Shown: positions 32,425-44,425, counted from the first letter of the stretch. The stretch: 64,000 bases of DNA from Salinactinospora qingdaonensis (GCF_039539445.1 NZ_BAABDD010000011.1:1-64000), one strand, 5' to 3'. The notes: generated by a model not told the origin, from the letters alone. Numbers and translations are program-made.

Positions 32425-32583
32425 GAGGTACCAAGTTCACTAACGACGCGGCTGATGAAGAGCCGGCGGCCCAACATCCGCCCCAGGCGAGGCGGGACGC
32501 GGCAAGCCGTCCAGACTTGAGAAATCCTACCGGCAACACGGCCAGTGATCCGCTGTCCAGCCCAGGGCCCGGCTCTGTGCAGG

Positions 32584-33261
32584 TCAGCCGATACCGCGCA
32601 GGAAGGGGTTGGTGGCACGCTCCTGGCCCACTGTGGTCTGCGGTCCGTGACCAGGCAAGACGGTGGTGTCGTCGGGGCGGCTCAGGCAGACACGTTGCAG
32701 GCTGTCCAGGATCGTGGGGTGGTCCCCGCCGGGAAAGTCCGTGCGACCGATGGAACCGGCGAAGAGAAGGTCGCCGGTGAACAGCACCTCAGGCTGGTCG
32801 TCGCCGGCGGGCAGTGCGAAGACGACCGAGCCGGGCGTATGGCCGGGCACGTGGTGCACGGTGATCTGCAACCCGGCCAAGGCCACCGTGTCGGCGTCGG
32901 CTAGTTCCACCAGGTGGTCAGGCTCGCCGGGCACCTGCCCGCCCAGCAGGGCCGAGAGTTGCCCCACCATGGCGGGGTCGAGGCCGGCGGCCGGGTCGGT
33001 AAGCAGCCCCCGATCCTGCGGATGGATATGCACGGGAACGTTGTACTCGCGGCTCACGCTGGCAGCCGACCAGACGTGGTCGAAGTGGCCATGGGTCAGC
33101 AGCACCCCAGTCGGGGTGAGACGGTGCTCCGCCAACAGCTTCGCCAGCCCCTCCGTAGCCTCCTGGCCAGGATCGACGATGACGCATCCGTTGCCGGCCG
33201 CCGGCGCGACCACATAACAGTTCGCGGCCAGTGGCCCGGCGGGGTAAGCGGCGATGAGCAC
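32584..33261 (-). CDS. MBL-fold metallo-hydrolase (glyoxalase II-like)
   Basis: The product is 225 residues. THGHFDH at 56-62 is the zinc motif HxHxDH, with further ligands in HVPGHTPGS and FTGDLLF, and GHGPQTTVGQE near the end. Members hydrolyse thioesters such as S-lactoylglutathione or related mycothiol/bacillithiol conjugates; the true substrate is unknown. In actinobacteria it commonly lies between relA and hisS/aspS, as here. Confidence 0.9.
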   Translation of the reverse strand: MLIAAYPAGPLAANCYVVAPAAGNGCVIVDPGQEATEGLAKLLAEHRLTPTGVLLTHGHFDHVWSAASVSREYNVPVHIHPQDRGLLTDPAAGLDPAMVGQLSALLGGQVPGEPDHLVELADADTVALAGLQITVHHVPGHTPGSVVFALPAGDDQPEVLFTGDLLFAGSIGRTDFPGGDHPTILDSLQRVCLSRPDDTTVLPGHGPQTTVGQERATNPFLRGIG

Positions 33262-33835
33262 GGCGGCAGATGACCTCGTTTCCGTGTCGAACAGGGCAGC
33301 GGGCCGGTCGGTGCGCAGTCCGGCCGTGCCCGCCCAAGCCTATCGGGACCACCGCGGGTGAGCGAGCGGCCGGCGCCGCGAGCAGCGGCTTGCCGAAAAT
33401 GCCTGCTCATGTAACCGTAAAGGGTGACGAGTGCGACGGATCATCACCATTCGGTCACCGCCCATCGCGAAACTCTTTGCCAAAAGCCACGGCGATGCCA
33501 TATTGGTCCATGCCCATGGGGCGCGCGAGGACACGTGTGGCCCCGACAATCGGTGGTGTGATCGAGGATCACCGCCCGGACGCCCCTCATCGCGGGACTG
33601 GCCAGCGCCTCCGGAACAGGTTTCGACGCACCGTCGCACAGCGGGCGAGAAAATCAGGTCATAGATCGACATAAGTCGCTACAGGTCGATACCTGCCGAA
33701 CCGTATAGATATTGTGCAGAGTCACGGCAGCTCACCGGACTCGATCCGGATTTCCGAGTTCGCCGCGGCCACGACGACGCTGTGGCGACCAAGCGGACCT
33801 GACAAACGTCAGGCTCATGACAGCAGGAGGACACG
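33262..33835. other. Divergent intergenic region upstream of the DUF349 gene
   Basis: 574 bp without a convincing gene. It contains the dyad GTGATC-GAG-GATCAC at 33558-33572, similar to a CRP site but with a 7-base spacer. A peptidyl-prolyl isomerase gene, often found near here in related genomes, is not present. Confidence 0.35.
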
Positions 33836-35071
33836 GTGACCACGGACCCTTGGGGCCGCGTAGACGATGACGGCACGGTCTACGTGCGCACGAGTGAGGG
33901 CGAACGTGTCGTCGGGTCGTGGCAGGCCGGAGCGGCCGACGAGGCTCTCACGTTCTTCCGCCGGAAGTACGATGCGCTGGTGACCGAGGTCGAACTGCTA
34001 GAGAAGCGGCTCGACACCACGGACCTCTCGGCTTCCCAAGCCATGTCCAACATCGACAAGCTACGGGCCTCGGTACAGAATGCCAATGCCGTCGGTGACC
34101 TTGAGGCACTGTCACGGCGGCTGGACGCGCTGGCCGAACGCGCCGAACAGCGCAGAAACGAGCAGAAGCAGGCCGCCGAACAGGCCCGCCACGAGGCGCG
34201 CGACACGAAGGAACGCATCGTCGCCGAAGCCGAGCGCGTGGCAGCCGAGACCACGCACTGGAAGTCCGGTGGAGAGCGGATGCGCCAGCTCATCGACGAG
34301 TGGAAGGCCGCGCCCCGCGCCGACCGGGCCACGGAGCAGGCGCTGTGGAAGCGGATGTCGGCAGCGCGCAACTCCTTCTCCAAACGCCGCAAAGCCTACT
34401 TCGCCGGGTTGGACCAGCAGCGCGAGCAGGTGCGGCTGCAAAAGGAGAAGATCGTCGCCGAGGCCGAGTCGCTGCGCACCTCCACCGACTGGGGCCCCAC
34501 GGCCGGGCAGTACCGCGAGCTGATGCAGCAGTGGAAGTCCGCTGGCCGCGCCGACCGGGCCAGCGAGGATCAACTGTGGGCACGGTTCAAGGCCGCCCAG
34601 GACGAGTTCTTCCAGGCCCGCAACGCCGCCTTCGCCGAACGTGACGCCGAACTGCGCGGCAACGCCGAGGTCAAGGAGCAGATCCTGGAGGAGGCCCGCA
34701 ACGAGCTGCTTCCGGTCAGCGGCGATCCACGGGAGGCTCGGGCGCGGCTACGCGCCTACCAGGAGCGCTGGGATGCGGCCGGTCCCCTGCCCCGCGACTC
34801 CCGGGACCGGCTGGAAGGAGCTTTCCGCAAGCTCGAAGAGGCGGTGCGCAAGGCCGAGGAACAGGAGTGGGAGCGCACGAACCCTGAGGCTCGGGCGCGC
34901 GCCGAAGCGACGGTGACGCAACTGCGCGAATCCATCGGGCAACTGGAGCAACAGTTGGAGAAAGCCCGCACGGCCGGCAACGAGCGCAAGATCCGGGAGG
35001 CTGAAGACGCGCTCGTGGCTCGGCGTTCCTGGCTCAACGAAGCCGAGAAGGCGCTGGCGGAGATGAGCTAG
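33836..35071 (+). CDS. DUF349 domain protein
   Basis: The product is 411 residues from a GTG start with AGGAGG a few bases upstream. It is almost entirely helical and carries repeated DUF349 units, recognisable by W-x-P/K repeats such as LIDEWKAAPRADRATEQALW and LMQQWKSAGRADRASEDQLW. The rest is coiled coil rich in Glu, Arg and Ala. The gene often lies beside relA in actinobacteria, and family members have been linked to the stringent or stress response; the biochemical role is unknown. It is convergent with relA. Confidence 0.9.
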   Translation: MTTDPWGRVDDDGTVYVRTSEGERVVGSWQAGAADEALTFFRRKYDALVTEVELLEKRLDTTDLSASQAMSNIDKLRASVQNANAVGDLEALSRRLDALAERAEQRRNEQKQAAEQARHEARDTKERIVAEAERVAAETTHWKSGGERMRQLIDEWKAAPRADRATEQALWKRMSAARNSFSKRRKAYFAGLDQQREQVRLQKEKIVAEAESLRTSTDWGPTAGQYRELMQQWKSAGRADRASEDQLWARFKAAQDEFFQARNAAFAERDAELRGNAEVKEQILEEARNELLPVSGDPREARARLRAYQERWDAAGPLPRDSRDRLEGAFRKLEEAVRKAEEQEWERTNPEARARAEATVTQLRESIGQLEQQLEKARTAGNERKIREAEDALVARRSWLNEAEKALAEMS

Positions 35072-35119
35072 CGTCCCGCCCGCGGCACCACAGCCGTCGG
35101 GCGCGGCGCGTGGAGGGGC

Positions 35120-35170
35120 GGCCCGGGGTTGCCAGCCGAGGCGTCAGCCTCGATGGCATCGGTCCGGGCC
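35120..35170. terminator. Bidirectional hairpin between DUF349 and relA
   Basis: Outer arms GGCCCGG (35120-35126) and CCGGGCC (35164-35170) enclose GCCAGCCGAGGC and GCCTCGATGGC around a GTCA loop. It lies between convergent genes. Confidence 0.5.
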
Positions 35171-35173
35171 GCT

Positions 35174-37750
<2,577 letters not shown>

Positions 37751-38047
37751 GGCTCACCCCGGCGGTGTCCTGCTTGAACACGCCGAGCACGTTTGGGGGT
37801 CGGCCCATCCCGGCGAGGCCGTGTGGGCCAACGCTCAGCCATCCGATGGCGGAAACGTCTGGGACGTCACTGTCGCCGGCGGAGGCGCGCTCCCCCTGCG
37901 GTGAGCATCCGCACTCACCTGTTCCAACGCACCGCCACGGTCCCCTTATGCCTAATGCCTAGATTCTATCGTCGAGGCAACAACAACCACGCACGTCACC
38001 AGGGTTAAGACGGGTAGGCGCCGCGAGGTGGGCCCGCCACCGTCGGC

Positions 38048-38578
38048 TTAGACGGTCGCAAGCGTGTGCAACACCACGTCGGACAATCGTTCTCGGCCGT
38101 TGAGGAAAGACAACTCCAACAGCACCGAGAGACCAACGACAGTACCACCGGCCCGCCGGACCAGTTCCACTGCGGCCCGGGCGGTGCCGCCGGTGGCCAA
38201 GACATCGTCGACGATCAGCACCCGGCTTCCCGGCGCGACGGCGTCGGTGTGCATCTCGACCGTCGCGGTTCCGTACTCCAGATCATAGGTCTCTTGGAGC
38301 ACGCGCGCGGGCAGTTTTCCCGCTTTCCTGATCGGCACGAAGCCCGCCCCCAGCGCCAGCGCCGCCGGCGAGCCGAGGATGAACCCCCGCGCCTCCAACC
38401 CCACAACCAGGTCGATCTCCGTGGGTGCACAACGGTCGACCAGCGCACGAATGACGTGGGAGAAACCTTCGGGGTCGGCCAGCAGCGGGGTAATGTCTTT
38501 GAAGACCACCCCTGGCGTGGGGTAATCGGGGATATCGCGGACACGTTTGTGCAGCAGATCGGTCACATCGAGAGACAT
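38048..38578 (-). CDS. apt: Adenine phosphoribosyltransferase
   Basis: The product is 176 residues. The PRPP-binding motif is VLIVDDVLATGGTA near the middle, with YPTPGVVFKDITPLLADPE near the N-terminus and GLEARGF as in all Apt proteins. It salvages adenine to AMP. In actinobacteria apt normally follows secF; here it follows yajC directly, with 142 bp between them. Confidence 0.94.
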   Translation of the reverse strand: MSLDVTDLLHKRVRDIPDYPTPGVVFKDITPLLADPEGFSHVIRALVDRCAPTEIDLVVGLEARGFILGSPAALALGAGFVPIRKAGKLPARVLQETYDLEYGTATVEMHTDAVAPGSRVLIVDDVLATGGTARAAVELVRRAGGTVVGLSVLLELSFLNGRERLSDVVLHTLATV

Positions 38579-38720
38579 ATGCTCCGGTGTTTCTGGGTGA
38601 TCGGGGGAATCACGGCTGGCACGGCCAACACGTGGGAACGGCTAGCGCCAGGGGCGGACGCACGTGGCCCACACGGGGCCAACCCGTGCCTGTCAAGCCG
38701 CTCGGACAGCCCGGAAGAGG

Positions 38721-39104
38721 TCACGGCTGTTTGGGACCGTCGTCGCCTTTGTCGTCGGAGCCCGTGGGAAAGTCGGGACGGTCTTCGGGCGGAATATCTT
38801 GCTTGGGGTCGATGACTTCGGCGATACCGGCCTTGACCATCCGGACCCGGGTGCCAGGGGCGATCTCCAGCTCCACCTGATCGTCGCGCACCTCGACGAT
38901 GGTGCCGAAAAGGCCGGCCTTGGTCAGCACCTCCGAGCCCGGAGCGAGCGAGCTCTGCATCTGCTGCTCCTGCTGCCGGCGCTTCTGCTGGGGCCGCCAG
39001 AAGAGCAGGTAGAACACGACGATGATGAGAACGAACGGGAGCAGCGTCCCGAAGATCCCACCCGGAGGCTGTTGAGTTTCGGCTGCAAGAGTGACAAGGC
39101 CCAC
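38721..39104 (-). CDS. yajC: Preprotein translocase subunit YajC
   Basis: The product is 127 residues from a GTG start at 39104. One membrane helix (about 17-38, GTLLPFVLIIVVFYLLFW) is followed by RPQQKRRQQEQQMQ and the small beta domain with GSEVLTKAGLFGTIVEV. YajC associates with SecD and SecF in the accessory Sec complex. Those two genes should follow but do not. Confidence 0.92.
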   Translation of the reverse strand: MGLVTLAAETQQPPGGIFGTLLPFVLIIVVFYLLFWRPQQKRRQQEQQMQSSLAPGSEVLTKAGLFGTIVEVRDDQVELEIAPGTRVRMVKAGIAEVIDPKQDIPPEDRPDFPTGSDDKGDDGPKQP

Positions 39105-39385
39105 AGGGGCGTCCTTTCCTAGGAATCTGCGGCGGTGGCCGTATCACGTGCCACCACGCGCGGTCGGCATGCGCCACTGCGCCGAACGGGCCGACCGCCG
39201 GTCACGGCATGCGCAGTCTAGATTCACGCGCGCGCCCCGAACAATCGCGAGGCTCCCGCCTGAGGTTGTCCCTCCAGCTTATGCTGCCGCTGTAACAACG
39301 GTGAGCTGCGAACCCCCAGAGGTTAACGGTTCGGTGTCTGTTGTCCCACTCTCACGTCAACGCGCTCGGCACACCCCGCGGCCCC

Positions 39386-40453
39386 CTACTGATCCGTCGT
39401 GGGTTGACCCGCTTCATCGAACAAGCTCGCCACCCCGAAAGCGGCATCGGGCGGCGGCGTCAGCCCCATGTGCGACCACGCCTCGGGGGTGGCCACCCGG
39501 CCGCGCGGGGTGCGGGCGATGAAGCCCGAGCGCACCAGGAACGGTTCGGCCACCGACTCCACAGTCTCGGACTCCTCCCCCACCGACACCGCGAGCGTGG
39601 ACAGTCCCACCGGGCCACCGCGGAACCGGCGCAGCAGCGCGTACAGCACGGCCCGGTCGAGACGATCCAGCCCCTGCTGGTCGACTTCGTAGAGCTGTAG
39701 CGCGGCCTGGGCCACCTCCAGCGACAGCTCACCGTTGCCGTGAACCTCGGCGTAGTCGCGCACCCGGCGCAGCAGCCGGTTGGCGATACGCGGCGTGCCG
39801 CGGGATCGCCCCGCCACCTCCCTGGCCGCCTCCGGATGCAGATCGACCCCGAGAAGCCCCGCCGAACGGTTGAGGATCGTCTCCAACTCCTCGGGATGGT
39901 AAAAGTCCATGTGTGCGACGAAACCGAAACGGTCCCGCAGCGGCGGCGGCAACAGTCCCGCCCGCGTGGTCGCGCCTACAAGCGTGAAGGGGGCGATGTC
40001 GAGCGGGATGGCCGTGGCCCCGGGCCCCTTGCCCACCATGACGTCGACCCGGAAATCCTCCATGGCGACATAGAGCATCTCCTCAGCCGGTCGCGCCATG
40101 CGGTGGATTTCGTCGAGGAAGAGCACCTCACCCTCGTGCAGCGTCGACAGCACCGCCGCCAGGTCCCCGGAGCGCTCAATGGCCGGCCCTGAGGTGATGC
40201 GCAGCGAGGCCCCCAGTTCGGCGGCGATGATCATCGCCAGTGTCGTCTTGCCCAACCCCGGCGGCCCCGACATCAGCACGTGGTCTGGCGTGCGCCCGCG
40301 GCGCTGGGCGCTGCGCAACACCAGGGAAAGCTGTTCGCGCACCCGCCGCTGTCCTACGAAGTCCTCCAGGCGCTTGGGCCGCAGCGCGCCTTCGATGGCG
40401 CGGTCGTCCCCATCGGCGTCAGGGGAGACGAGCTCGCGCTCGTGCTCACTCAT
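39386..40453 (-). CDS. ruvB: Holliday junction branch-migration helicase RuvB
   Basis: The product is 355 residues. It has Walker A GPPGLGKTTLA, Walker B VLFLDEIHR and the arginine-finger region with GATTRAGLL, followed by the winged-helix domain (RFRGGPVGLSTLAV). Hexameric rings of RuvB drive branch migration together with RuvA. It is the third gene of ruvC-ruvA-ruvB. Confidence 0.97.
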   Translation of the reverse strand: MSEHERELVSPDADGDDRAIEGALRPKRLEDFVGQRRVREQLSLVLRSAQRRGRTPDHVLMSGPPGLGKTTLAMIIAAELGASLRITSGPAIERSGDLAAVLSTLHEGEVLFLDEIHRMARPAEEMLYVAMEDFRVDVMVGKGPGATAIPLDIAPFTLVGATTRAGLLPPPLRDRFGFVAHMDFYHPEELETILNRSAGLLGVDLHPEAAREVAGRSRGTPRIANRLLRRVRDYAEVHGNGELSLEVAQAALQLYEVDQQGLDRLDRAVLYALLRRFRGGPVGLSTLAVSVGEESETVESVAEPFLVRSGFIARTPRGRVATPEAWSHMGLTPPPDAAFGVASLFDEAGQPTTDQ

Positions 40454-40477
40454 GACTGTTCGCGCCTCCTGTCAGCA

Positions 40478-41098
40478 TCAGGCTCGGCTCAGTTTGCGCA
40501 GCGCGCTGCGCAGCAGGACCGAGACGTCGGTCTCCTCGCCCGCGTCGGCGGCCACAGCCGAGGCCGCAGCCTCGGCGTCCTTGGTGGACCAGCCCAGGTT
40601 GACCAGACCGGCCACCACCTGGGGGCGCCAGGCGGCGTTGGCACCGAACACCGGCGCGGCAGCGCCCTCCTCCTCGGTGGCAGCGGGCTCCTCGGCGGGC
40701 GGTCCCAGCTTGTCGCGCAACTCCAACACGATGCGTTGGGCGCCCTTGCGACCGATGCCGGGAACGCGGGTCAGCGCCCCCGTATCCTCTGCGGCGACAG
40801 CGCGGCGCAGCGTGTCGGGGGTCAACACGGCGAGGACGGCCAGCGCCAACCGCGGCCCCACCCCACTGGCCAACTGCACGCGCTCGAAGACGTCGCGCTC
40901 GTCATCGTCGGCGAACCCGTAGAGCGTAAGCGAGTCCTCCCGCACGACCAGCGACGTGGCGACCGTTGCGGTCTCGCCCACCTGGAGCCCCGCCAGGGTG
41001 GCCGGTGTGCACCGCACCGTCATGCCGACCCCTCCGACCTCGATGACGGCGGACTCGGCACCACGGGCGGCGACTCGGCCGCTGAGAAAAGCGATCAC
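40478..41098 (-). CDS. ruvA: Holliday junction DNA-binding protein RuvA
   Basis: The product is 206 residues from a GTG start, 2 bases after the ruvC stop. Domain I (OB-fold) opens MIAFLSGRVAARG, domain II has paired helix-hairpin-helix motifs (VGPRLALAVLA and VPGIGRKGAQRI), and domain III (VAGLVNLGWSTKDAEAA) contacts RuvB. A Glu/Ala-rich linker joins II and III. It clamps four-way junctions. Confidence 0.96.
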   Translation of the reverse strand: MIAFLSGRVAARGAESAVIEVGGVGMTVRCTPATLAGLQVGETATVATSLVVREDSLTLYGFADDDERDVFERVQLASGVGPRLALAVLAVLTPDTLRRAVAAEDTGALTRVPGIGRKGAQRIVLELRDKLGPPAEEPAATEEEGAAAPVFGANAAWRPQVVAGLVNLGWSTKDAEAAASAVAADAGEETDVSVLLRSALRKLSRA

Positions 41099-41100
41099 GG

Positions 41101-41667
41101 TTACTTGTGCCTCCCCTGTCCATAGTGCCGGGCAGCGCGGGCCGACTCGACCTTACGGGCGAACTCTTCTTGGGCTTTGGCCACCCGGGCGTGCGCGCCG
41201 CCGCGCCAGATGTGGCAGATGGCCAGGGCCACCGCGTCGGCGGCGTCGGCGGGCCGGGGCGGGCCGTCGAGCCTGAGCAGTCGGGTCACCATTCCCCCTA
41301 CCTGGGTCTTATCGGCCCGACCGCTCCCGGAGATGGCGGCCTTGACCTCACTGGGGGTGTGCAGCGCCACCGGCAGCTCGCGGCGGGCCGCGCACGTCAT
41401 GGCCACGGCCGCGGCCTGGGCGGTGCCCATGACGGTACTGAGATTGTGCTGGGCGAAGACGCGCTCGACGGCGACAGCGGTGGGACGGTAGGTGTCAAGC
41501 CACTCCTCTAGCCCCTGCTCGATGCCGAGCAGGCGACGCGGCAACTCCTCCTCGGCTGGGGTCCGCACCACACCGGCGGCCACGAATGCCAAGGGCTGGC
41601 CGATGGCTCCGTCGACGACGCCTATGCCGCACCGGGTCAGTCCCGGATCGACTCCCAGCACCCGCAC
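41101..41667 (-). CDS. ruvC: Holliday junction resolvase RuvC
   Basis: The product is 188 residues from the GTG at 41667, with GGGAGA seven bases upstream; the frame extends to 41793 but that part is not homologous. MRVLGVDPGLTRCGIG supplies the first catalytic Asp, VAVERVFAQHNL the Glu, and PADAADAVALAICH the last Asp pair. RuvC cuts Holliday junctions as a dimer. A basic C-terminal tail follows. Confidence 0.95.
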   Translation of the reverse strand: MRVLGVDPGLTRCGIGVVDGAIGQPLAFVAAGVVRTPAEEELPRRLLGIEQGLEEWLDTYRPTAVAVERVFAQHNLSTVMGTAQAAAVAMTCAARRELPVALHTPSEVKAAISGSGRADKTQVGGMVTRLLRLDGPPRPADAADAVALAICHIWRGGAHARVAKAQEEFARKVESARAARHYGQGRHK

Positions 41668-42003
41668 TCGCTCGTCTCCCGTCCTTTCGGCTGCACCCCG
41701 GGCCGCACCTGACTGACCTCGAACGCCCGTTCGCGAAAGCCTATCCGGCAGCGCTGTCACGTGGGACACGTCGGCGCGCCACCGCCGGATCACGGCGGAC
41801 CGTTTTCCGAATCGTCTTCGGCCGATGGGGTGGTGCCTCCGGCAACCGGGAGGGCGAGAGACGACAGGCGCAGGGGCGAGGCGCGGGAATCGGCCCGACG
41901 CCCTGCCCTGGCCGGTGGAAAAGCCGTCGAGACAGGCAGCCGAAACGGCGCGGTTCGACCGGTGAGGACGCTGCGCGCCCCCACCGGCGTACGGCGCTGG
42001 GGG

Positions 42004-42474
42004 CTAGAAACCGCCGCGTTCCCGCATGGCGCGCAGATCCTCACCGATCTTGAAGATGACGATCAGCAGTTCCATCCAGATCCGCAACAGGATCAGATAG
42101 ATCATGCCCAAGATGGGGGTCGCGACGAGCAACACGATGCCCATCCCTGGCGTGTCGCCCATGACCACGAACGCGCTGACTAGGGATATCAACGTGCTCA
42201 AAGCGACGGCGACCATACCGAGCACGTAGAGAACCTTGATGACTTTCGACGTCACGAAATAGTCGAAGTTGAAGTCGAAGAGCGCACCGAAGAACCCCTT
42301 GTCGGGGGGCGAGGGGTACCCGCCCATGCCAAGAGGAGGGCCGGGCGGCGGCCCCGGCGGGGGCGGCCCCTGCGGCGGGGGGCCTTGGGGTGGCATCCCC
42401 GGGGGAGGCATCCCGTGCGGCGGCTGATTGTAAGGGGGCTGCTGGCCGGGGTCCGGCGGGTAAGGGGTAGCCAT
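42004..42474 (-). CDS. DUF4282 membrane protein with proline-rich N-terminus
   Basis: The product is 156 residues. The first 55 are Pro/Gly/Gln-rich (repeats of PPQGPPP and PPGP). Then GFFGALFDFNFDYFVTSKVI and two membrane helices (VLYVLGMVAVALSTLISL; IVLLVATPILGMIYLILL) give the DUF4282 pattern, ending with MELLIVIFKIGEDL. Function unknown; actinobacterial relatives are small envelope proteins. It lies alone between yebC and ruvC, 336 bp from ruvC. Confidence 0.88.
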   Translation of the reverse strand: MATPYPPDPGQQPPYNQPPHGMPPPGMPPQGPPPQGPPPPGPPPGPPLGMGGYPSPPDKGFFGALFDFNFDYFVTSKVIKVLYVLGMVAVALSTLISLVSAFVVMGDTPGMGIVLLVATPILGMIYLILLRIWMELLIVIFKIGEDLRAMRERGGF

Positions 42475-42990
42475 AAATCTCGTTTTCTAACGTCAAAAGG
42501 CACGGAACGTCGGGGGAATCGTACCGCCGGTCGCTGTGCCTGTAGCGCCCCAACAAAACCTGGCAGCCGGCCTGGCAGGCAGCCGGTGACGCTGCCGCCG
42601 CAGGCGCACTGCGGCCAACGCAGTCAGCACAGCCAAGGAAAGGAGGGCGAGAGGTCCAGCTCGCTGGGACCCGGCTCTGGGAGCTGGAGCGGCCGTCGTC
42701 AAAGAGAAGGCGAGAACGGCGACAGTTGGGCGAGCCCCGCAGCCCGAAGCAACACCGTTTCACCGACCGCCCGCGGTCCTGCGCTGCGGCTCACCCCGCT
42801 GCCTGCTAGCACCCCCAGCGCCAGCGTCCGGAACGGAGGCTGCCTAGGGGTGTCACGTCGGGTGTGGGGTGGGTGGTGGCGTTTCCCGCCGCTCGTCCCT
42901 CGCCCCGAAGCCACGCCGCATCGCAGGCTTCCGCGTACGCGGGAAGGACGGGAAGGATAGGTGGGGCAGTCCCGTGTGAACAGCGAAAGA
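42475..42990. other. Non-coding region between yebC and the DUF4282 gene
   Basis: About 515 bp; the open frames have no protein character. It holds a truncated copy of the interspersed repeat at 42860-42902. Confidence 0.4.
42860..42902 (-). repeat. Interspersed repeat, truncated copy
   Basis: The plus strand reads GGTGTGGGGTGGGTGGTGGC, then GTTTCCCGCCGCTCGTCCC. This matches the outer half and outer flank of copy C (read in reverse) but stops before the palindromic core. Confidence 0.45.
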
Positions 42991-43045
42991 CGCCCGGTGC
43001 CGTGGCGCTCGCACAGGGCTCGTGCCTCGGTCACCGCACCGGGCG
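42991..43045 (-). terminator. Hairpin after yebC
   Basis: CGCCCGGTGC and GCACCGGGCG, exact reverse complements, lie 19 bp past the yebC stop with a 35-base structured loop. On the minus strand TCTTTCGC follows. Probable end of the pdxT-yebC transcript. Confidence 0.5.
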
Positions 43046-43064
43046 CGCAGCGCTCACAACAGCG

Positions 43065-43814
43065 CTAGCCGATCTTTTCCATCACCTCGTCGGAGATGTC
43101 GGCGTTGGTGTAGACGTTCTGGACGTCGTCGGCGTCCTCAAGGACATCGACGATGCGCATAACCTTCTTCGCGGTCTCCTCCTCCAACGGGACCTCCATG
43201 CTGGGAAGGAAGTTCACCTCGGCGGAGTCGTACTCCACGCCGTTTTCGCGCAGCGCGGCGGTAACGGCGCTGAGATCCGTGGCTTCGGAGATGATCTCGA
43301 AGGTCTCCCCCAGGTCGTTGACGTCCTCGGCGCCGGCGTCGGCCACCGCGAGCATGATGTCGTCCTCGGTGGCGTTGTCCTTGGGCACCAACACGACGCC
43401 CTTACGGTTGAACAGATAGGTCACCGAGCCGGCGTCGCCCATGGAGCCGCCGTTGCGGGTGACAGCCGAACGGACGTCGGAGGCGGCGCGGTTGCGGTTG
43501 TCGGTGACACACTCCACCAGTAGGGCCACCCCGCCGGGCGCGTAGCCCTCGTACATGACGGTCTGCCAGTCAGCGCCGCCGGCTTCTTCACCGGCGCCGC
43601 GTTTGCGCGCACGCTCGATGTTGTCCAACGGAACGGAGTTCTTGCGCGCCTTCTGCATGGCGTCGTACAGGGTGGGGTTGCCATCGGGGTCGCCACCGCC
43701 GGTGCGCGCCGCCACTTCGACATTCTTGACCAGCTTGGCGAAGAGCTTGCCGCGCTTGGCGTCGATGACGGCTTTCTTGTGCTTGGTGGTGGCCCACTTG
43801 GAGTGGCCGCTCAT
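43065..43814 (-). CDS. yebC: YebC/PmpR-family regulatory and ribosome-associated protein
   Basis: The product is 249 residues. MSGHSKWATTKHKKAVIDAK is the diagnostic start and GGSMGDAGSVTYLF lies in the central domain. The family was described as DNA-binding regulators; some members help ribosomes at polyproline. Its ATG overlaps the pdxT stop by 4 bases, and it usually precedes ruvC in actinobacteria. Confidence 0.95.
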   Translation of the reverse strand: MSGHSKWATTKHKKAVIDAKRGKLFAKLVKNVEVAARTGGGDPDGNPTLYDAMQKARKNSVPLDNIERARKRGAGEEAGGADWQTVMYEGYAPGGVALLVECVTDNRNRAASDVRSAVTRNGGSMGDAGSVTYLFNRKGVVLVPKDNATEDDIMLAVADAGAEDVNDLGETFEIISEATDLSAVTAALRENGVEYDSAEVNFLPSMEVPLEEETAKKVMRIVDVLEDADDVQNVYTNADISDEVMEKIG

Positions 43815-44425
43815 GCCTGTCCTTTCACCATGTCGACGAAGAGCTGGTGGATACGCGCGTCCCCGGTGAGTTCGGGGTGGAACGCGGTCGCCAACAGGCT
43901 CTCCTGGCGTACCGCGACGATCCTACCCGCCCTTTCTCCGCGCGTGACGTGAGCGAGTTCCGCAACGCGCTCGCCGACTGACTCTACCCATGGCGCGCGG
44001 ATGAAGATGCCCTCGACAGGGCCGCCGTCGAGGCCGCGCACCGCCACCGGCGCCTCGAAGGACTCGACCTGGCGGCCGAAAGCGTTGCGCCGCACGCTCA
44101 TGTCGATGCCGCCGATGGTCTGCTGGTCGCGCGTACCGTCGAGCACGGTGTCGGCGAGCATGATCATGCCGGCGCAGGAGCCGTAGCAGGGCAGTCCCTC
44201 GTAGACCCACTTGCGCAACGGTTCCATCAGGTCGAAGGCGGCGGCGAGTTTGGCCATAGTGGTGGATTCCCCACCGGGGATGACCAGGCCATCGACGGTG
44301 TCGAGCTCTTCGGGCCGGCGCACGGCGACGGCTCGGGCCTCACACGATTCGAGGACGCGCGTGTGCTCGCGAACATCGCCTTGGAGGGCGAGTACGCCGA
44401 TGGTGGGTGTGGCGGTCACGGACAA
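43811..44425 (-). CDS. pdxT: Pyridoxal 5'-phosphate synthase glutaminase subunit PdxT
   Basis: The product is 204 residues. The class I glutaminase triad is visible: Cys in CYGSCAGM, and the His/Glu pair in TAFHPEL. GGESTTMAKL is the PdxT signature. It releases ammonia from glutamine and channels it to PdxS. It is coupled to yebC by a 4-base overlap, with a hairpin between it and pdxS. Confidence 0.96.
   Translation of the reverse strand: MSVTATPTIGVLALQGDVREHTRVLESCEARAVAVRRPEELDTVDGLVIPGGESTTMAKLAAAFDLMEPLRKWVYEGLPCYGSCAGMIMLADTVLDGTRDQQTIGGIDMSVRRNAFGRQVESFEAPVAVRGLDGGPVEGIFIRAPWVESVGERVAELAHVTRGERAGRIVAVRQESLLATAFHPELTGDARIHQLFVDMVKGQA

Noticed and set aside
33558..33572. GTGATC-GAG-GATCAC as a CRP site
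   Set aside because: The half-site spacing is one base too long for CRP; kept only as a note in the intergenic entry.
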